From contig NZ_JAQSDN010000043.1 in NCBI RefSeq assembly GCF_029945925.1, positions 78,398 to 142,397 of the forward strand: a stretch of DNA of 64,000 nucleotides. The letters are read 5' to 3'. Origin of the DNA: Polaromonas sp. (GTDB lineage Bacteria > Pseudomonadota > Gammaproteobacteria > Burkholderiales > Burkholderiaceae_C). The notes under the pieces were generated by a model. The model made no database searches and was not told the DNA's origin. It saw only the letters and a program-made list of their open reading frames with translations. The first letter of the stretch is position 1; the number at the start of each line of letters is the position of its first letter. Positions 7,543 to 15,346 of the stretch are shown one piece after another. A program made the position numbers and the translations under genes.

Positions 7543-8308
7543 AAACCCTGGAAAAATCCGGCTTGCGCTTTGCCATGAAGGCGCCGAACGCTTCGCGGGC
7601 GGCCGGCTCCTTGAGCATGCGGCCAAAACTCACACCTTCTTCGGCCATGCGCTCGGCAACCATGCCGGCCTGGCCTTTTTTCATCAAGCGCTTGGTTTCC
7701 ACCAGCGAGCTCAGCGGCTTGGCCGCGAGTTTTTGCGCCTGGCGCTGCGCCAGCGCGTTGGCCTCAAGCGGCGGAACGATGCGATTGATCAGGCCCATCT
7801 CGAGCGCCGACTCGGCCGTGAAGGGTTCACCGAGCAGCAGCGCCTCGGCCGCACGTGCATAACCCATGAGCTGCGGCGCCAGAAAGCTCGACGCCGCCTC
7901 GGGGCAAAGGCCCAGGTTCACAAACGGCATGGAAAACCCGGCGTTGTCGCCGGCATAAACCAGGTCGCAATGCAGCAGCAGGGTGGTGCCTATGCCCACC
8001 GCGGGGCCACACACGGCAGCCACCAGCGGTTTGGGGAAGGTGCTGATGCCGCGCAGAAAGCGGAACACCGGCGACTCGTGGGTGGCGGGCGGGCCGTTGA
8101 GGAAATCACCGATGTCGTTGCCGGCCGAAAAAATGCTTTCGTGGCCCTGGATCACCACTGCGCGCACCGCCGCGTCCGCGTTCGCTACGTCCAGCGCATC
8201 GGCCATGGCGGCGTACATGGCCGAGGTGATGGAGTTTTTCTTCTCGACCCGGTTCAGGGTGATGGTCATCACCGCAGCGTCGGTGTGGACCAGGATGTCT
8301 GTGCTCAT
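7541..8308 (-). CDS. Enoyl-CoA hydratase/isomerase (crotonase) family protein
   Basis: A 255-residue crotonase. HESIFSAGNDIGDFLN forms the first oxyanion-hole strand, KPLVAAVCGPAVGIGTTLLL the second, and LGLCPEAASSFLAPQLMG the segment that usually holds the catalytic Glu (here PEAAS). The length is normal for a single-domain hydratase. It probably hydrates or isomerises a 2-enoyl-CoA in the beta-oxidation block formed with the thiolase, FadB-like and acyl-CoA dehydrogenase genes to its right. A region with two GC-rich repeats separates it from the thioesterase gene, so it may have its own promoter. Confidence 0.92.
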   Translation of the reverse strand: MSTDILVHTDAAVMTITLNRVEKKNSITSAMYAAMADALDVANADAAVRAVVIQGHESIFSAGNDIGDFLNGPPATHESPVFRFLRGISTFPKPLVAAVCGPAVGIGTTLLLHCDLVYAGDNAGFSMPFVNLGLCPEAASSFLAPQLMGYARAAEALLLGEPFTAESALEMGLINRIVPPLEANALAQRQAQKLAAKPLSSLVETKRLMKKGQAGMVAERMAEEGVSFGRMLKEPAAREAFGAFMAKRKPDFSRV

Positions 8309-8410
8309 GTATTGCTTTCCAGTATTTGTTTGACGAAATAGATACAGACGCTAACTCGTCCAGGCCAGCCGGGACCGCGGAACCGGCCTTGGCCCGTCCT
8401 GAGCCTGCTG

Positions 8411-8478
8411 AGGGGCCGGGCCGCAGGCAACGGCCCCCTCGGGCAGCGAGTTACACGCAGCGAACGAACGTGGGGGCG
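8411..8478. repeat. GC-rich intergenic repeat A, copy 3 (diverged)
   Basis: A shortened variant, AGGGGCCGGGCCGCAGGCAA then CGGCCCCCTCGGGCAGCGAG and a tail ending AACGTGGGGGCG. It precedes copy 4 by 12 bases. Together they occupy most of the 275-base gap between the enoyl-CoA hydratase and thioesterase genes; I see no gene there. Confidence 0.7.
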
Positions 8479-8489
8479 GTCTTTTCAAG

Positions 8490-8579
8490 CAGGGGCCGCG
8501 GATCTGGCTTTGCCAGTCCGCAGGCGCAGCGGCCCCCTCGGGGGGCAGCGACGACACGACAGTGCGGAGCGTGGGGGCC
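8490..8579. repeat. GC-rich intergenic repeat A, copy 4
   Basis: A full-length copy with CAGGGGCCGCGGATCTGGCT, the hairpin core GCGGCCCCCTCGGGGGGCAG and tail CGGAGCGTGGGGGC. It ends immediately before the stop of the thioesterase gene, the same placement as copy 2 beside the VOC gene. Confidence 0.8.
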
Positions 8580-8583
8580 ATAT

Positions 8584-9393
8584 TCACTCCTTGTAATAAA
8601 CGACCTGGTGTGTGGTCACCAGCAATTGCCCGGCTTCATTCCACAACTGCGCCGTCTGGTCGAAATAACCGCTGCGAAAGGCCTGGGCCTGGGTCTGCCC
8701 CAGCAGGTAACCGTTGCCGGTGGCCTGCAGCATGGCTGCGTCGGCATGGTAATACACCGTCATCGACACCGTGCCTACCGGCACCAGCAGCGGCCGGCGG
8801 CGCCAGACGCGCGGATAGAACACATCCGACAGCGCCGTGAGCGAGGCGAAATCCAGCGGCCGGGGCGGGTCGTCGCGCAGCCACAGCAGGGTGCGGCTCG
8901 CACCCTGGTCGGCTCCGTGCCATTCGGTGGGAATCGCGCCCTCGGCAAAACGCATCTCATAACGTTGGACCCACTCGACCCGGGTCGGGCCACCGGCCCG
9001 GGCGACATCGGCGGGGGCCGCGACGGCCGGCATGGCGTGTTCGTCGGTGCCCCAGGTGTCGCGCCGCAGGCCGAAAAAAGCGGTGCCGATCAGCACCGTC
9101 TCGCCGTTCTGTTGCATCTCGATGACCCAGTGCTGGGTCGAGCGGTTGGTGCGCGCGGGGCGCGCACTCACGGCAAACGGACCATCGGCCAGCGCGGCGG
9201 CAAAGTTGACGGTCAGCGAAATCGGATCCCCCAGGCGCTGCGGATGCTGCAGCACGGCATTCAAGGCCTGCGCCGCCGTGAGACCGCCGAAGGGTCCGAC
9301 CATGTTGGCATAGGCCGCGCTGGTGTGACCGAGACATGTCCCGTCGGCCTGCGCCTGCAAGGCCACTGCGGTATCAAAAGGATGAAAACTCAT
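8584..9393 (-). CDS. Acyl-CoA thioesterase, double-hotdog (4HBT_3/TesB-like)
   Basis: A 269-residue tandem hotdog protein. The first hotdog starts about residue 20 (LGHTSAAYANMVGPFGGLTAAQALNAVLQ), followed by the strand SLTVNFAAALADGPFAVSARPARTNRSTQHW. The second covers about residues 150-269, with VSMTVYYHADAAMLQATG. Family members hydrolyse acyl-CoA to free acid and CoA. It lies in the acyl-CoA block, 27 bases from the alpha/beta hydrolase stop, and probably serves CoA recycling or removal of slow intermediates. Catalytic residues of the TesB type cannot be assigned reliably by eye. Confidence 0.85.
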   Translation of the reverse strand: MSFHPFDTAVALQAQADGTCLGHTSAAYANMVGPFGGLTAAQALNAVLQHPQRLGDPISLTVNFAAALADGPFAVSARPARTNRSTQHWVIEMQQNGETVLIGTAFFGLRRDTWGTDEHAMPAVAAPADVARAGGPTRVEWVQRYEMRFAEGAIPTEWHGADQGASRTLLWLRDDPPRPLDFASLTALSDVFYPRVWRRRPLLVPVGTVSMTVYYHADAAMLQATGNGYLLGQTQAQAFRSGYFDQTAQLWNEAGQLLVTTHQVVYYKE

Positions 9394-9420
9394 GGTCGGA
9401 GTATGCCGCCGCCGTCGGTC

Positions 9421-10317
9421 TCAGGCAGTCGTGCCGGGGACGCCAGCCGCCGGGCGGGCCTGACGCATGCGCTCCAGAATCTGCACCGTGTGCGGCCACA
9501 GGTTCTGACGGAACTGCTGCCTGAAAAAGCCGAAATGGCCGATGCGCTTGACGCCCAGGTCAGCCGGCGTGATGCGCTCAAAACTGCGCGAGGCGCCGCT
9601 GTAGAGGTTGATCAGGTTTTGCGTGCCGCGCCAGGTCATCAGTTCATCGTCCGTGATGGACAGCGCCTGCACCGGAAACCTGGCCTGCGCATAGGCCAGG
9701 CGCGCGCCTTCGCCTTCGGCGCCCACGCTGTAGAGCGGGTTCAGGCACCATTTGCGCCACTGCAGCATCACGCCAGCCGGCAGGTCGCCGACTTTCTTCA
9801 GTTTGCGTCCCGGGAAGTAGCCGAACAGGCGCGTGGCCAGCGGCACCAGCAGGTACCAGAAGTACAACACCATGCGCTTGAGCTGCGGCGCGTTGTCGCG
9901 CCAGTAACCGCTGCCGGCGGCAATGCTGACCAGGCCGTCGACCTGGTGCTGGTTTTTCAGGAAACCCGGCAGCTGCGCGCCCAGGCTGTGACCCAGCAGG
10001 TAAAGCGGCGCATCCGGCAAAGCGGCCTTGGCCGAGGCCACCACCGCGTCGTAGTCGCTGGCCCAGTCGAAAAGATCGGCCTGGAAGCCACGCAGCGAGC
10101 CATCCGGCGTACCCGGCAGCGACTCGCCGGAACCGCGGTAGTCAAACGTCGTAACCCGGAAGCCCTGGCCCGACAACCACTGGGCAAACGGCGCGTAATA
10201 GTCTTGCCGAACCCCCATCGCGCCGCCAATGACGACGCTGGCCCGCGCAGGCGTGCCGGCCTCGTAAACCCGCAAGGCGAGCTGTGATGTGCCCGATTCA
10301 AGAAGCTGCTGTTGCAT
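9421..10317 (-). CDS. Alpha/beta hydrolase family protein
   Basis: A 298-residue serine hydrolase fold. VVIGGAMGVRQDYYAPFAQWL is the early strand, TTFDYRGSGES and LLGHSLGAQLPG the nucleophile elbow (GHSLG), and RIGHFGFFR near the C-terminus contains a likely catalytic His. The ORF track begins at 10545, but 76 codons of that lie in a repeat. The ATG at 10317 follows GGAGACAAAC, a good ribosome-binding site. The substrate is unknown; the GHSLG elbow and neighbours suggest an ester or thioester of an acyl compound. Intergenic repeat B copy 1 sits directly upstream, between this gene and the thiolase. Confidence 0.87.
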   Translation of the reverse strand: MQQQLLESGTSQLALRVYEAGTPARASVVIGGAMGVRQDYYAPFAQWLSGQGFRVTTFDYRGSGESLPGTPDGSLRGFQADLFDWASDYDAVVASAKAALPDAPLYLLGHSLGAQLPGFLKNQHQVDGLVSIAAGSGYWRDNAPQLKRMVLYFWYLLVPLATRLFGYFPGRKLKKVGDLPAGVMLQWRKWCLNPLYSVGAEGEGARLAYAQARFPVQALSITDDELMTWRGTQNLINLYSGASRSFERITPADLGVKRIGHFGFFRQQFRQNLWPHTVQILERMRQARPAAGVPGTTA

Positions 10318-10372
10318 GTTTGTCTCCAAAATTTGCATACCGGTCTTCGCCGGTTTAACCACCACAACTGCC

Positions 10373-10493
10373 AGGGCGTAGCGAGCGGGATGCAGTGCTA
10401 GGCGCGGGCGCCCGAAGAAAACCGGAGCGACCTTCAGGGTCGTGAGGATTTTCTTGGGGCTGCAACGACGCAATGCGCCCGCGCAGTAGCCCC
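10373..10493 (-). repeat. Structured hairpin repeat B, copy 1
   Basis: This element folds into a long hairpin. The ends pair as GGGC with GCCC, an inner arm as AAGAAAA with TTTTCTT, and the tip as CGACC-TTCAG-GGTCG. The same architecture with different stem bases is found at 12723-12840, 21947-22141 and 36126-36245, while GGCGCGGGCGCCCG, GTGAGGATT and GCTGCAACGACGCA are nearly constant between copies 1 and 2. It follows the thiolase stop within the presumed transcript. Confidence 0.75.
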
Positions 10494-10496
10494 AAC

Positions 10497-11693
10497 TCAG
10501 ACCCGTTCGAAGATGCCTGCGGCGCCTTGCCCCATCCCCACACACATCGTCACCATGCCGTACTTGAGCTGGTGCCGGTGCAGCGCATGGATCACCGTGG
10601 CGGCACGAATCGCGCCGGTGGCGCCCAGCGGGTGGCCCAGCGCAATCGCGCCGCCCATCGGGTTCACTTTCGCCGCATTCAGGCCCAGCGTGTTGATGAC
10701 CGCCAGCGACTGCGCGGCAAACGCTTCATTCAATTCATACCAGTCGATGTCGTCCTGCTGCAGGCCGGCATAACGCAAGGCAGCGGGAATCGCCTCGATC
10801 GGGCCTATACCCATGATGTGCGGCGGCACGCCCTTGGCCGCGTAGCTGACAAAACGCGCGAGCGGCTTCAGCCCGTGTTCCTTCACCGCTTTTTCGCTGG
10901 CCAGGATCAGCGCGCCGGCGCCGTCCGAGGTTTGCGAGCTGTTGCCCGCCGTGACCGAACCGCGCGCGGCGAACACTGTCTTGAGCTTGGCCAGGCCTTC
11001 GAGCGAGGTGTCGGGGCGCGGACCTTCGTCCAGGCTGACGGTACGGGTTTTGCTGATGACTTCGCCGGTCTCCAGGTCCGGCGAACGGTCGGTGACCTCG
11101 ACCGGCGTAATCTCGGCCGTGAACTCGCCGGCCTGCTGTGCCTTGATGGCCTTCTGGTGCGACTCGACCGCAAACTGGTCCTGCGCCTCGCGCGACACCT
11201 TCCACTGCTGCGCGACTTTTTCAGCCGTCAGGCCCATGCCGTAGGCAATGCCGATGTTCTCGTCGTTGGCAAACATGGCCGGCGACAGCGAGGGCGAGTT
11301 GCCCGACATCGGCACCATGCTCATGCTTTCGGCGCCGGCGGCGATCATCACATCGGCCTCGCCGACACGAATGCGGTCGGCTGCCATCTGGATGGCGGAG
11401 AGGCCCGACGCGCAAAAGCGGTTGACGGTGATGCCGCCCACGCTGGTCGGCAAGCCGGCCAGCACCGCACCGATACGCGCGATGTTCAGGCCCTGCGGGC
11501 CCTCGGGAATGGCACAGCCGCAAATCAGGTCCTCGATCGCTTTCGGGTCCAGCGTGGGCACCTGCGCGAGCGCGGCATGCAGCGCACGCACCAGCAGCTC
11601 ATCGGGGCGGGTGTTGCGGAAAAACCCCCGGTGCGAGCGCCCAATGGGCGTGCGCGTGGCGGCAACGATGTAGGCTTCCTGGACTTGTTTCAT
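10497..11693 (-). CDS. Acetyl-CoA C-acyltransferase (3-ketoacyl-CoA thiolase, FadA type)
   Basis: A 398-residue thiolase that cleaves 3-ketoacyl-CoA with CoA in the last step of beta-oxidation. The nucleophile Cys94 lies in NRFCASGLSA. NEAFAAQ, His354 in GHPLGATGA and Cys384 in CVGMGQG complete the active site. The length and N-terminus (YIVAATRTPIGRS) are typical. It works with the FadB-like gene at 12843, from which it is separated by the DUF4442 thioesterase and a DUF559 gene that appears to have been inserted. The start ATG has TCCTTT/AAAGGA-type spacing upstream on the minus strand. Confidence 0.95.
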   Translation of the reverse strand: MKQVQEAYIVAATRTPIGRSHRGFFRNTRPDELLVRALHAALAQVPTLDPKAIEDLICGCAIPEGPQGLNIARIGAVLAGLPTSVGGITVNRFCASGLSAIQMAADRIRVGEADVMIAAGAESMSMVPMSGNSPSLSPAMFANDENIGIAYGMGLTAEKVAQQWKVSREAQDQFAVESHQKAIKAQQAGEFTAEITPVEVTDRSPDLETGEVISKTRTVSLDEGPRPDTSLEGLAKLKTVFAARGSVTAGNSSQTSDGAGALILASEKAVKEHGLKPLARFVSYAAKGVPPHIMGIGPIEAIPAALRYAGLQQDDIDWYELNEAFAAQSLAVINTLGLNAAKVNPMGGAIALGHPLGATGAIRAATVIHALHRHQLKYGMVTMCVGMGQGAAGIFERV

Positions 11694-11702
11694 GGCTTTC
11701 CT

Positions 11703-12113
11703 TTATGGGGTAATTTCAGACTCCTTCCCCCTCTGGGGGAAGGTTGGGATGGGGGCGGCCGAGGCCAACTCATTCAATCGATTGAAGATTGCCTCGACCA
11801 TCGACTGCAGATCAGAAAATGGCAAATTGGCGGGGAAACGCATCACCTCAAATCCTTGTCTGCTGAAAAAAGTGTCGCGCCTGCCGTCATAAGCTTGTCG
11901 ATCACCATGCTGCGATCCATCAATTTCGACAATCAGTCGGGGAGCAAGACAGGCAAAATCAGCGACATACGCACCCATCGGGTGCTGGCGCCGGAATTTG
12001 AATCCCAGTTGCTCGCCACGCAGCCTCTGCCAAAGTAAACACTCGCCGTCGGTCATGTCGCGCCGAAGGGACTTGGCGAAAGTCCTGGCATTGACAGTGG
12101 CTTGGTTCTGCAT
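11703..12113 (-). CDS. DUF559 domain protein, VSR/restriction-endonuclease-like fold
   Basis: A DUF559 protein of about 136 residues from the ATG at 12113 (MQNQATVNARTFAKSLRRDM). The track start at 12176 would add 21 residues encoded by the flanking repeat. Family motifs are visible: LRRDMTDGECLLWQRLRGEQLGFKFRRQHPMGAYVADFACL, then LIVEIDGSQH, where E and D resemble the catalytic acids of the very-short-patch-repair endonuclease fold. Function is not established for the family. The gene interrupts an otherwise metabolic operon and lies between inverted hairpin repeats, suggesting arrival as a cassette. Its last residues (PTFPQRGKESEITP) are repeat-encoded. Confidence 0.85.
   Translation of the reverse strand: MQNQATVNARTFAKSLRRDMTDGECLLWQRLRGEQLGFKFRRQHPMGAYVADFACLAPRLIVEIDGSQHGDRQAYDGRRDTFFSRQGFEVMRFPANLPFSDLQSMVEAIFNRLNELASAAPIPTFPQRGKESEITP
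11723..11743. repeat. Inverted flanking hairpin, left side of DUF559 gene
   Basis: CCTTCCCCC-TCT-GGGGGAAGG is a perfect 9-base-pair hairpin followed by TTGGGATGGGGGCGGCC. A matching hairpin in the opposite orientation lies at 12135-12155, so the two bracket the DUF559 gene as inverted repeats of about 40 bases. The repeat also encodes the C-terminal residues of the ORF. Confidence 0.85.
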
Positions 12114-12134
12114 ATCGGCTGCCCCCCATCCCTG

Positions 12135-12155
12135 CCTTCCCCCAGTGGGGGAAGG
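12135..12155. repeat. Inverted flanking hairpin, right side of DUF559 gene
   Basis: CCTTCCCCC-AGT-GGGGGAAGG has the same stem as the left copy and a different loop. It is preceded by GCCCCCCATCCCTG, the inverted complement of the G-rich tail on the left side. It lies just upstream of the chosen DUF559 start and just downstream of the thioesterase stop. Confidence 0.85.
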
Positions 12156-12172
12156 GGCAAGACAAGATAGAT

Positions 12173-12682
12173 TCATTCACTTTTCCTCGGGCCGGAGGGA
12201 ATCCAGGCCCAGACAAATTCGCATTCGACCGGGTTCACACCGGCCTCATCCAGCACGGTGACGGACACCGTCACTTCGCCCTTGTCGCTGGCCTGCATGG
12301 CGGCGCGCTGCTCGTCGCTCAAGGTGGCCACGGCGCGTAGCGCGCCGGTGGCGCGCTTTTTGAACGCCATCTTCAGCTCCTTGGCCAGCGGCGTGCAGTC
12401 ATCACGCACATTCATGCCGACCACCATGCCGGTGGCGGTTTCCGCCAGCAGGTTCATCGCCGAAGCATGGATGCCGCCAATGTGGTTCTGCACCTTCTTC
12501 TCGTTCTTGATGCCGATCTCGACCCTGCTGACTGTCATCTCCAGAAAGTCCAGCCCCGCCGTGCCGGTGAAAGGCACGGCGCGGTGCATCACCACACCGC
12601 GAAACCAGGTGCGCGCAAAAGCCGGCAGGTCGGACAGCCGGTCCAGCTGGCGTTCGAGGCGGTTGGGGAAATGAGTGCTCAT
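12173..12682 (-). CDS. DUF4442 hotdog-fold thioesterase family protein
   Basis: A 169-residue hotdog protein. The ATG at 12682 (MSTHFPNRLERQLDRL) is preferred over 12742, which would read repeat B sequence. PFTGTAGLDFLEMTVSRVEIGIKNEKKVQNHIGGIHASAMNLLAETATGMVVG holds the central helix and GGIHASA segment typical of PaaI-like and DUF4442 thioesterases, with the His and Asn positions expected at the hotdog active site. It probably hydrolyses an acyl-CoA. It sits between the FadB-like gene and the DUF559 insertion in the same transcription direction. Confidence 0.82.
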   Translation of the reverse strand: MSTHFPNRLERQLDRLSDLPAFARTWFRGVVMHRAVPFTGTAGLDFLEMTVSRVEIGIKNEKKVQNHIGGIHASAMNLLAETATGMVVGMNVRDDCTPLAKELKMAFKKRATGALRAVATLSDEQRAAMQASDKGEVTVSVTVLDEAGVNPVECEFVWAWIPSGPRKSE

Positions 12683-12722
12683 GGACTTTGATCGGTTGTG
12701 CGAAGTAGCGTGCGTGATTGAC

Positions 12723-12840
12723 AAAGCGTAGCGAGGAGGCATCAGGCCAGGCGCGGGCGCCCGGAAGCACTTGGCCCGTACTTCTGTACGTGAGGATTGA
12801 TTCTGGGCTGCAACGACGCATGATGCCTCCGCAGTAGCTT
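12723..12840 (-). repeat. Structured hairpin repeat B, copy 2
   Basis: The outer stem pairs AAGC with GCTT and GGAGGCATCA with TGATGCCTCC (10 perfect pairs). The tip is CGTAC-TTCT-GTACG. Compared with copy 1 the stem bases differ but still pair. It starts right after the FadB-like stop, the position also seen for copies 1 and 4 relative to their upstream genes. Confidence 0.78.
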
Positions 12841-12842
12841 GA

Positions 12843-15332
12843 TCAGTTGCGCACAGGTTTGCCCGTGCTCATCATGCCCATGATCCGCTCCTGCGTTTTC
12901 GGGTGTTCCAGCAGCGAACAGAAGGCCTTGCGCTCCAGCGTCATCACGTATTCCTCGGTCACCAGCGAGCCGGCATCGACATCGCCGCCGCAGACCACGT
13001 TGGCGATCAGGCTGGCAATGTGGAAGTCGTGCGCGCTGATGAAGCCGCCGTCGCGCATGTTGACCAGCTGGCCCTTGATGGTCGCCAGGCCGCTACGGCC
13101 GACCACCGGAAACGGCCGCTTGTGCGGTGCGCGGTAGCCGGAGTTGAACAGCGCGCGGGCCTCGTTCAAGGCGACAAACAACAGCTCGTCCTTGTGGGGC
13201 ACGATCACGTCGCTGTCGAGCAGGTAGCCGATCTTGCGGCTCTCAATGGCGCTGGTGCCGACCTTGGCCATGGCCGCGGCGGTGAAGCCCTCAGTCAGGA
13301 AAGGCAACATGTCCTTGCTGGTGGAGCTTGCCGCGTTCTCCGCAGCGCGGCGCGCAATATAGGTCAGGCCGCCGGCACCCGGCACCAGGCCGACACCGAC
13401 TTCGACCAGGCCGATGTAGCTTTCCATCGCGGCCACGCGTTTGGCCGAGTACACCGCCAGCTCGCAGCCGCCGCCCAGCGCCAGGCCGCGAACGGCCGAC
13501 ACCACGGGAACGGCCGCATAACGCAGCTTGAGCATCACGTTCTGCATCTCGGCCTCGGCGCCTTCCACGGCCGAGACACCGGCCATCATGAAGGCCGGCA
13601 GCATGGCCTGCAGGTCGGCACCGGCCGAGAACATCTCGTCGTTCGACCAGATCACCAGGCCCTTGTAGCTTTTCTCGGCGAGGTCCACGCCCATCGCCAG
13701 GCCTTCCACCACATCGGGGCTGATGGCGTGCATCTTGGTCTTGATGCTGGCGATCAGCACATCGCCCTGTTCACCAGCCAGCGTCCACAAACGGATCGCG
13801 TCATCTTCGTGCAGCGTCGTGCCGGCGGTCATGAAGTCGGGCAGCGCCTCGCCCAGCAGTTTTTCGGGGAAATGCTGGCGGTCGTAGACGGGAAGCGCGC
13901 GGCGCGCCACAAATTTGCCGGCCGAAGCGCTCCAGGAACCCTGCGCCGTGTGCACGCCGCCGGCATCCGCCACCGGGCCCTTGAAAACCCACTCGGGCAG
14001 CGGCGCCTTGCACAGCGCCTTGCCTGCATCGATGTCTTCCTGGATCATCGTCGCCACGTCCAGCCAGCCGGCTTCCTGCCACAACTCGAACGGTCCCTGC
14101 TTCATGCCGAAGCCCCAGCGCATGGCCTGGTCGACATCGCGCGCGTTGTCGGCAATGCTGGCCAGATGCACGGCGGCGTAGTGAAAGCTGTTGCGCAGGA
14201 TGGCCCAGAGGAACTGGCCCTGCGGTCCTTCGGCGTTGCGCAGCAGGCGCAGGCGCTCGGCGGCCGGCCGCTTGAGCATGCGGGTGTACACCTCGTCGGC
14301 CTTCTGGCCGCCGGGCACGTACTCCTCGCTCTCCAGCTCGAAGCGCAGGATGTCGCGCCCCACCTTCTTGTAGAAACCGGCCCTGGACTTCTGGCCCAGG
14401 TTGCCCAGTTCCAGCAGTTTTTTCAGCACATCGGGCGTGCCGAAGCTGGCGTAGAACGGATCGCTCTTTTCGTCCAGGTTGTCCTGCAGGGTCTTGATGA
14501 CGTGGGCCATGGTGTCCAGGCCCACCACGTCGGCGGTGCGGAAGGTGCCGCTGCTGGCGCGGCCCAGCTTCTTGCCGGTCAGGTCATCGACCACGTCATA
14601 GGTCAGGCCGAAGTTCTCGACCTCCTTCATCGTCGCCAGCATGCCGGCAATGCCGACGCGGTTGGCCACGAAATTGGGTGTGTCGTGGGCGCGGATCACG
14701 CCCTTGCCCAGGCCGCTGGTCACAAAGGCTTCGAGGTCGTCGAGCACCCTGGGGTCGGTGGTCGGCGTGTTGATCAGCTCGACCAGCGTCATGTAACGCG
14801 GCGGGTTGAAGAAGTGGATGCCGCAAAAACGCGGCTTGATGGATTCCGGCAATGCCTCGCTGAGTTTGGTGATCGACAGGCCCGAGGTGTTGCTCGCGAC
14901 GATGGCGCCTTCACCGATGAAAGGCGCGATCTTGTGGTACAGGTCGGTCTTCCAGTCCATGCGTTCGGCAATCGCCTCGATGATCAGGTCGCACTCCTTG
15001 AGAACATCCATGTGTTCCTCGTAGTTGGCCTGCTGGATAAGGGCCGCGTCTTCGGGCACGCCCAGCGGTGCGGGCTTGAGCTTTTTCAGGCCTTCGATCG
15101 CGCGGCTGACGATGCCGTTTTTCGGGCCTGTTCCGCCGCCGGGCCGCCCCAAGGTGGAAGCGGCCCCCTCGGGGGGCAGCGAACCACGCGAGGCGGGGAG
15201 CGTGGGGGCGCCGTTATCGGGCAGGTCAAACAGCACCACCGGCACCTTGAGGTTGACCAGATGGGCGGCGATCTGCGCACCCATCACGCCGGCACCGAGC
15301 ACGGCGACTTTTTTGACTTGGAATCTTGACAT
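12843..15332 (-). CDS. 3-hydroxyacyl-CoA dehydrogenase/enoyl-CoA hydratase fusion (FadB-like) with in-frame repeat insertion
   Basis: An 829-residue bifunctional beta-oxidation enzyme. Residues 7-190 or so are the NAD-binding domain (VLGAGVMGAQIAAHL, residues 11-25), about 190-400 the C-terminal dehydrogenase domains (NFVANRVGIAG), and about 500-800 a crotonase domain (LALGGGCELAVYSAKRVAA). This dehydrogenase-first order is usual in betaproteobacteria. The ATG at 15332 follows AGGAGAAGAC; the track's longer start reads into a REPIN-like element. Residues about 41-68 (from GAPTLPASRGSLPPEGAA on) are encoded by repeat A copy 5, inserted between LFDLPDN and PKNGIVSRAIEGL, which are normally adjacent. 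The reading frame is kept, so the protein may still be active; the insertion lies in the Rossmann domain just after the second beta strand. Confidence 0.93.
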   Translation of the reverse strand: MSRFQVKKVAVLGAGVMGAQIAAHLVNLKVPVVLFDLPDNGAPTLPASRGSLPPEGAASTLGRPGGGTGPKNGIVSRAIEGLKKLKPAPLGVPEDAALIQQANYEEHMDVLKECDLIIEAIAERMDWKTDLYHKIAPFIGEGAIVASNTSGLSITKLSEALPESIKPRFCGIHFFNPPRYMTLVELINTPTTDPRVLDDLEAFVTSGLGKGVIRAHDTPNFVANRVGIAGMLATMKEVENFGLTYDVVDDLTGKKLGRASSGTFRTADVVGLDTMAHVIKTLQDNLDEKSDPFYASFGTPDVLKKLLELGNLGQKSRAGFYKKVGRDILRFELESEEYVPGGQKADEVYTRMLKRPAAERLRLLRNAEGPQGQFLWAILRNSFHYAAVHLASIADNARDVDQAMRWGFGMKQGPFELWQEAGWLDVATMIQEDIDAGKALCKAPLPEWVFKGPVADAGGVHTAQGSWSASAGKFVARRALPVYDRQHFPEKLLGEALPDFMTAGTTLHEDDAIRLWTLAGEQGDVLIASIKTKMHAISPDVVEGLAMGVDLAEKSYKGLVIWSNDEMFSAGADLQAMLPAFMMAGVSAVEGAEAEMQNVMLKLRYAAVPVVSAVRGLALGGGCELAVYSAKRVAAMESYIGLVEVGVGLVPGAGGLTYIARRAAENAASSTSKDMLPFLTEGFTAAAMAKVGTSAIESRKIGYLLDSDVIVPHKDELLFVALNEARALFNSGYRAPHKRPFPVVGRSGLATIKGQLVNMRDGGFISAHDFHIASLIANVVCGGDVDAGSLVTEEYVMTLERKAFCSLLEHPKTQERIMGMMSTGKPVRN
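15130..15212. repeat. GC-rich repeat A, copy 5, inside a coding sequence
   Basis: The core GCGGCCCCCTCGGGGGGCAG and tail GGGAGCGTGGGGGCGCC match the intergenic copies at 4650 and 8490, but this copy lies within the FadB-like ORF and is read in frame as about 27 extra residues. The 5' arm is diverged (GGGCCGCCCCAAGGTGGAAG). Confidence 0.82.
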
Positions 15333-15346
15333 GTCTTCTCCTGTTA

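Noticed and set aside
8326-10287. Rightward 653-residue ORF opposite the thioesterase and hydrolase genes
   Set aside because: Antisense shadow running through repeats and two real genes, with no recognisable domain.
12903-15329. Rightward 808-residue ORF opposite the FadB-like gene
   Set aside because: It is the antisense shadow of a high-GC gene. The leftward frame has clear domains and motifs; this one is His/Gln/Arg-rich with no family pattern.
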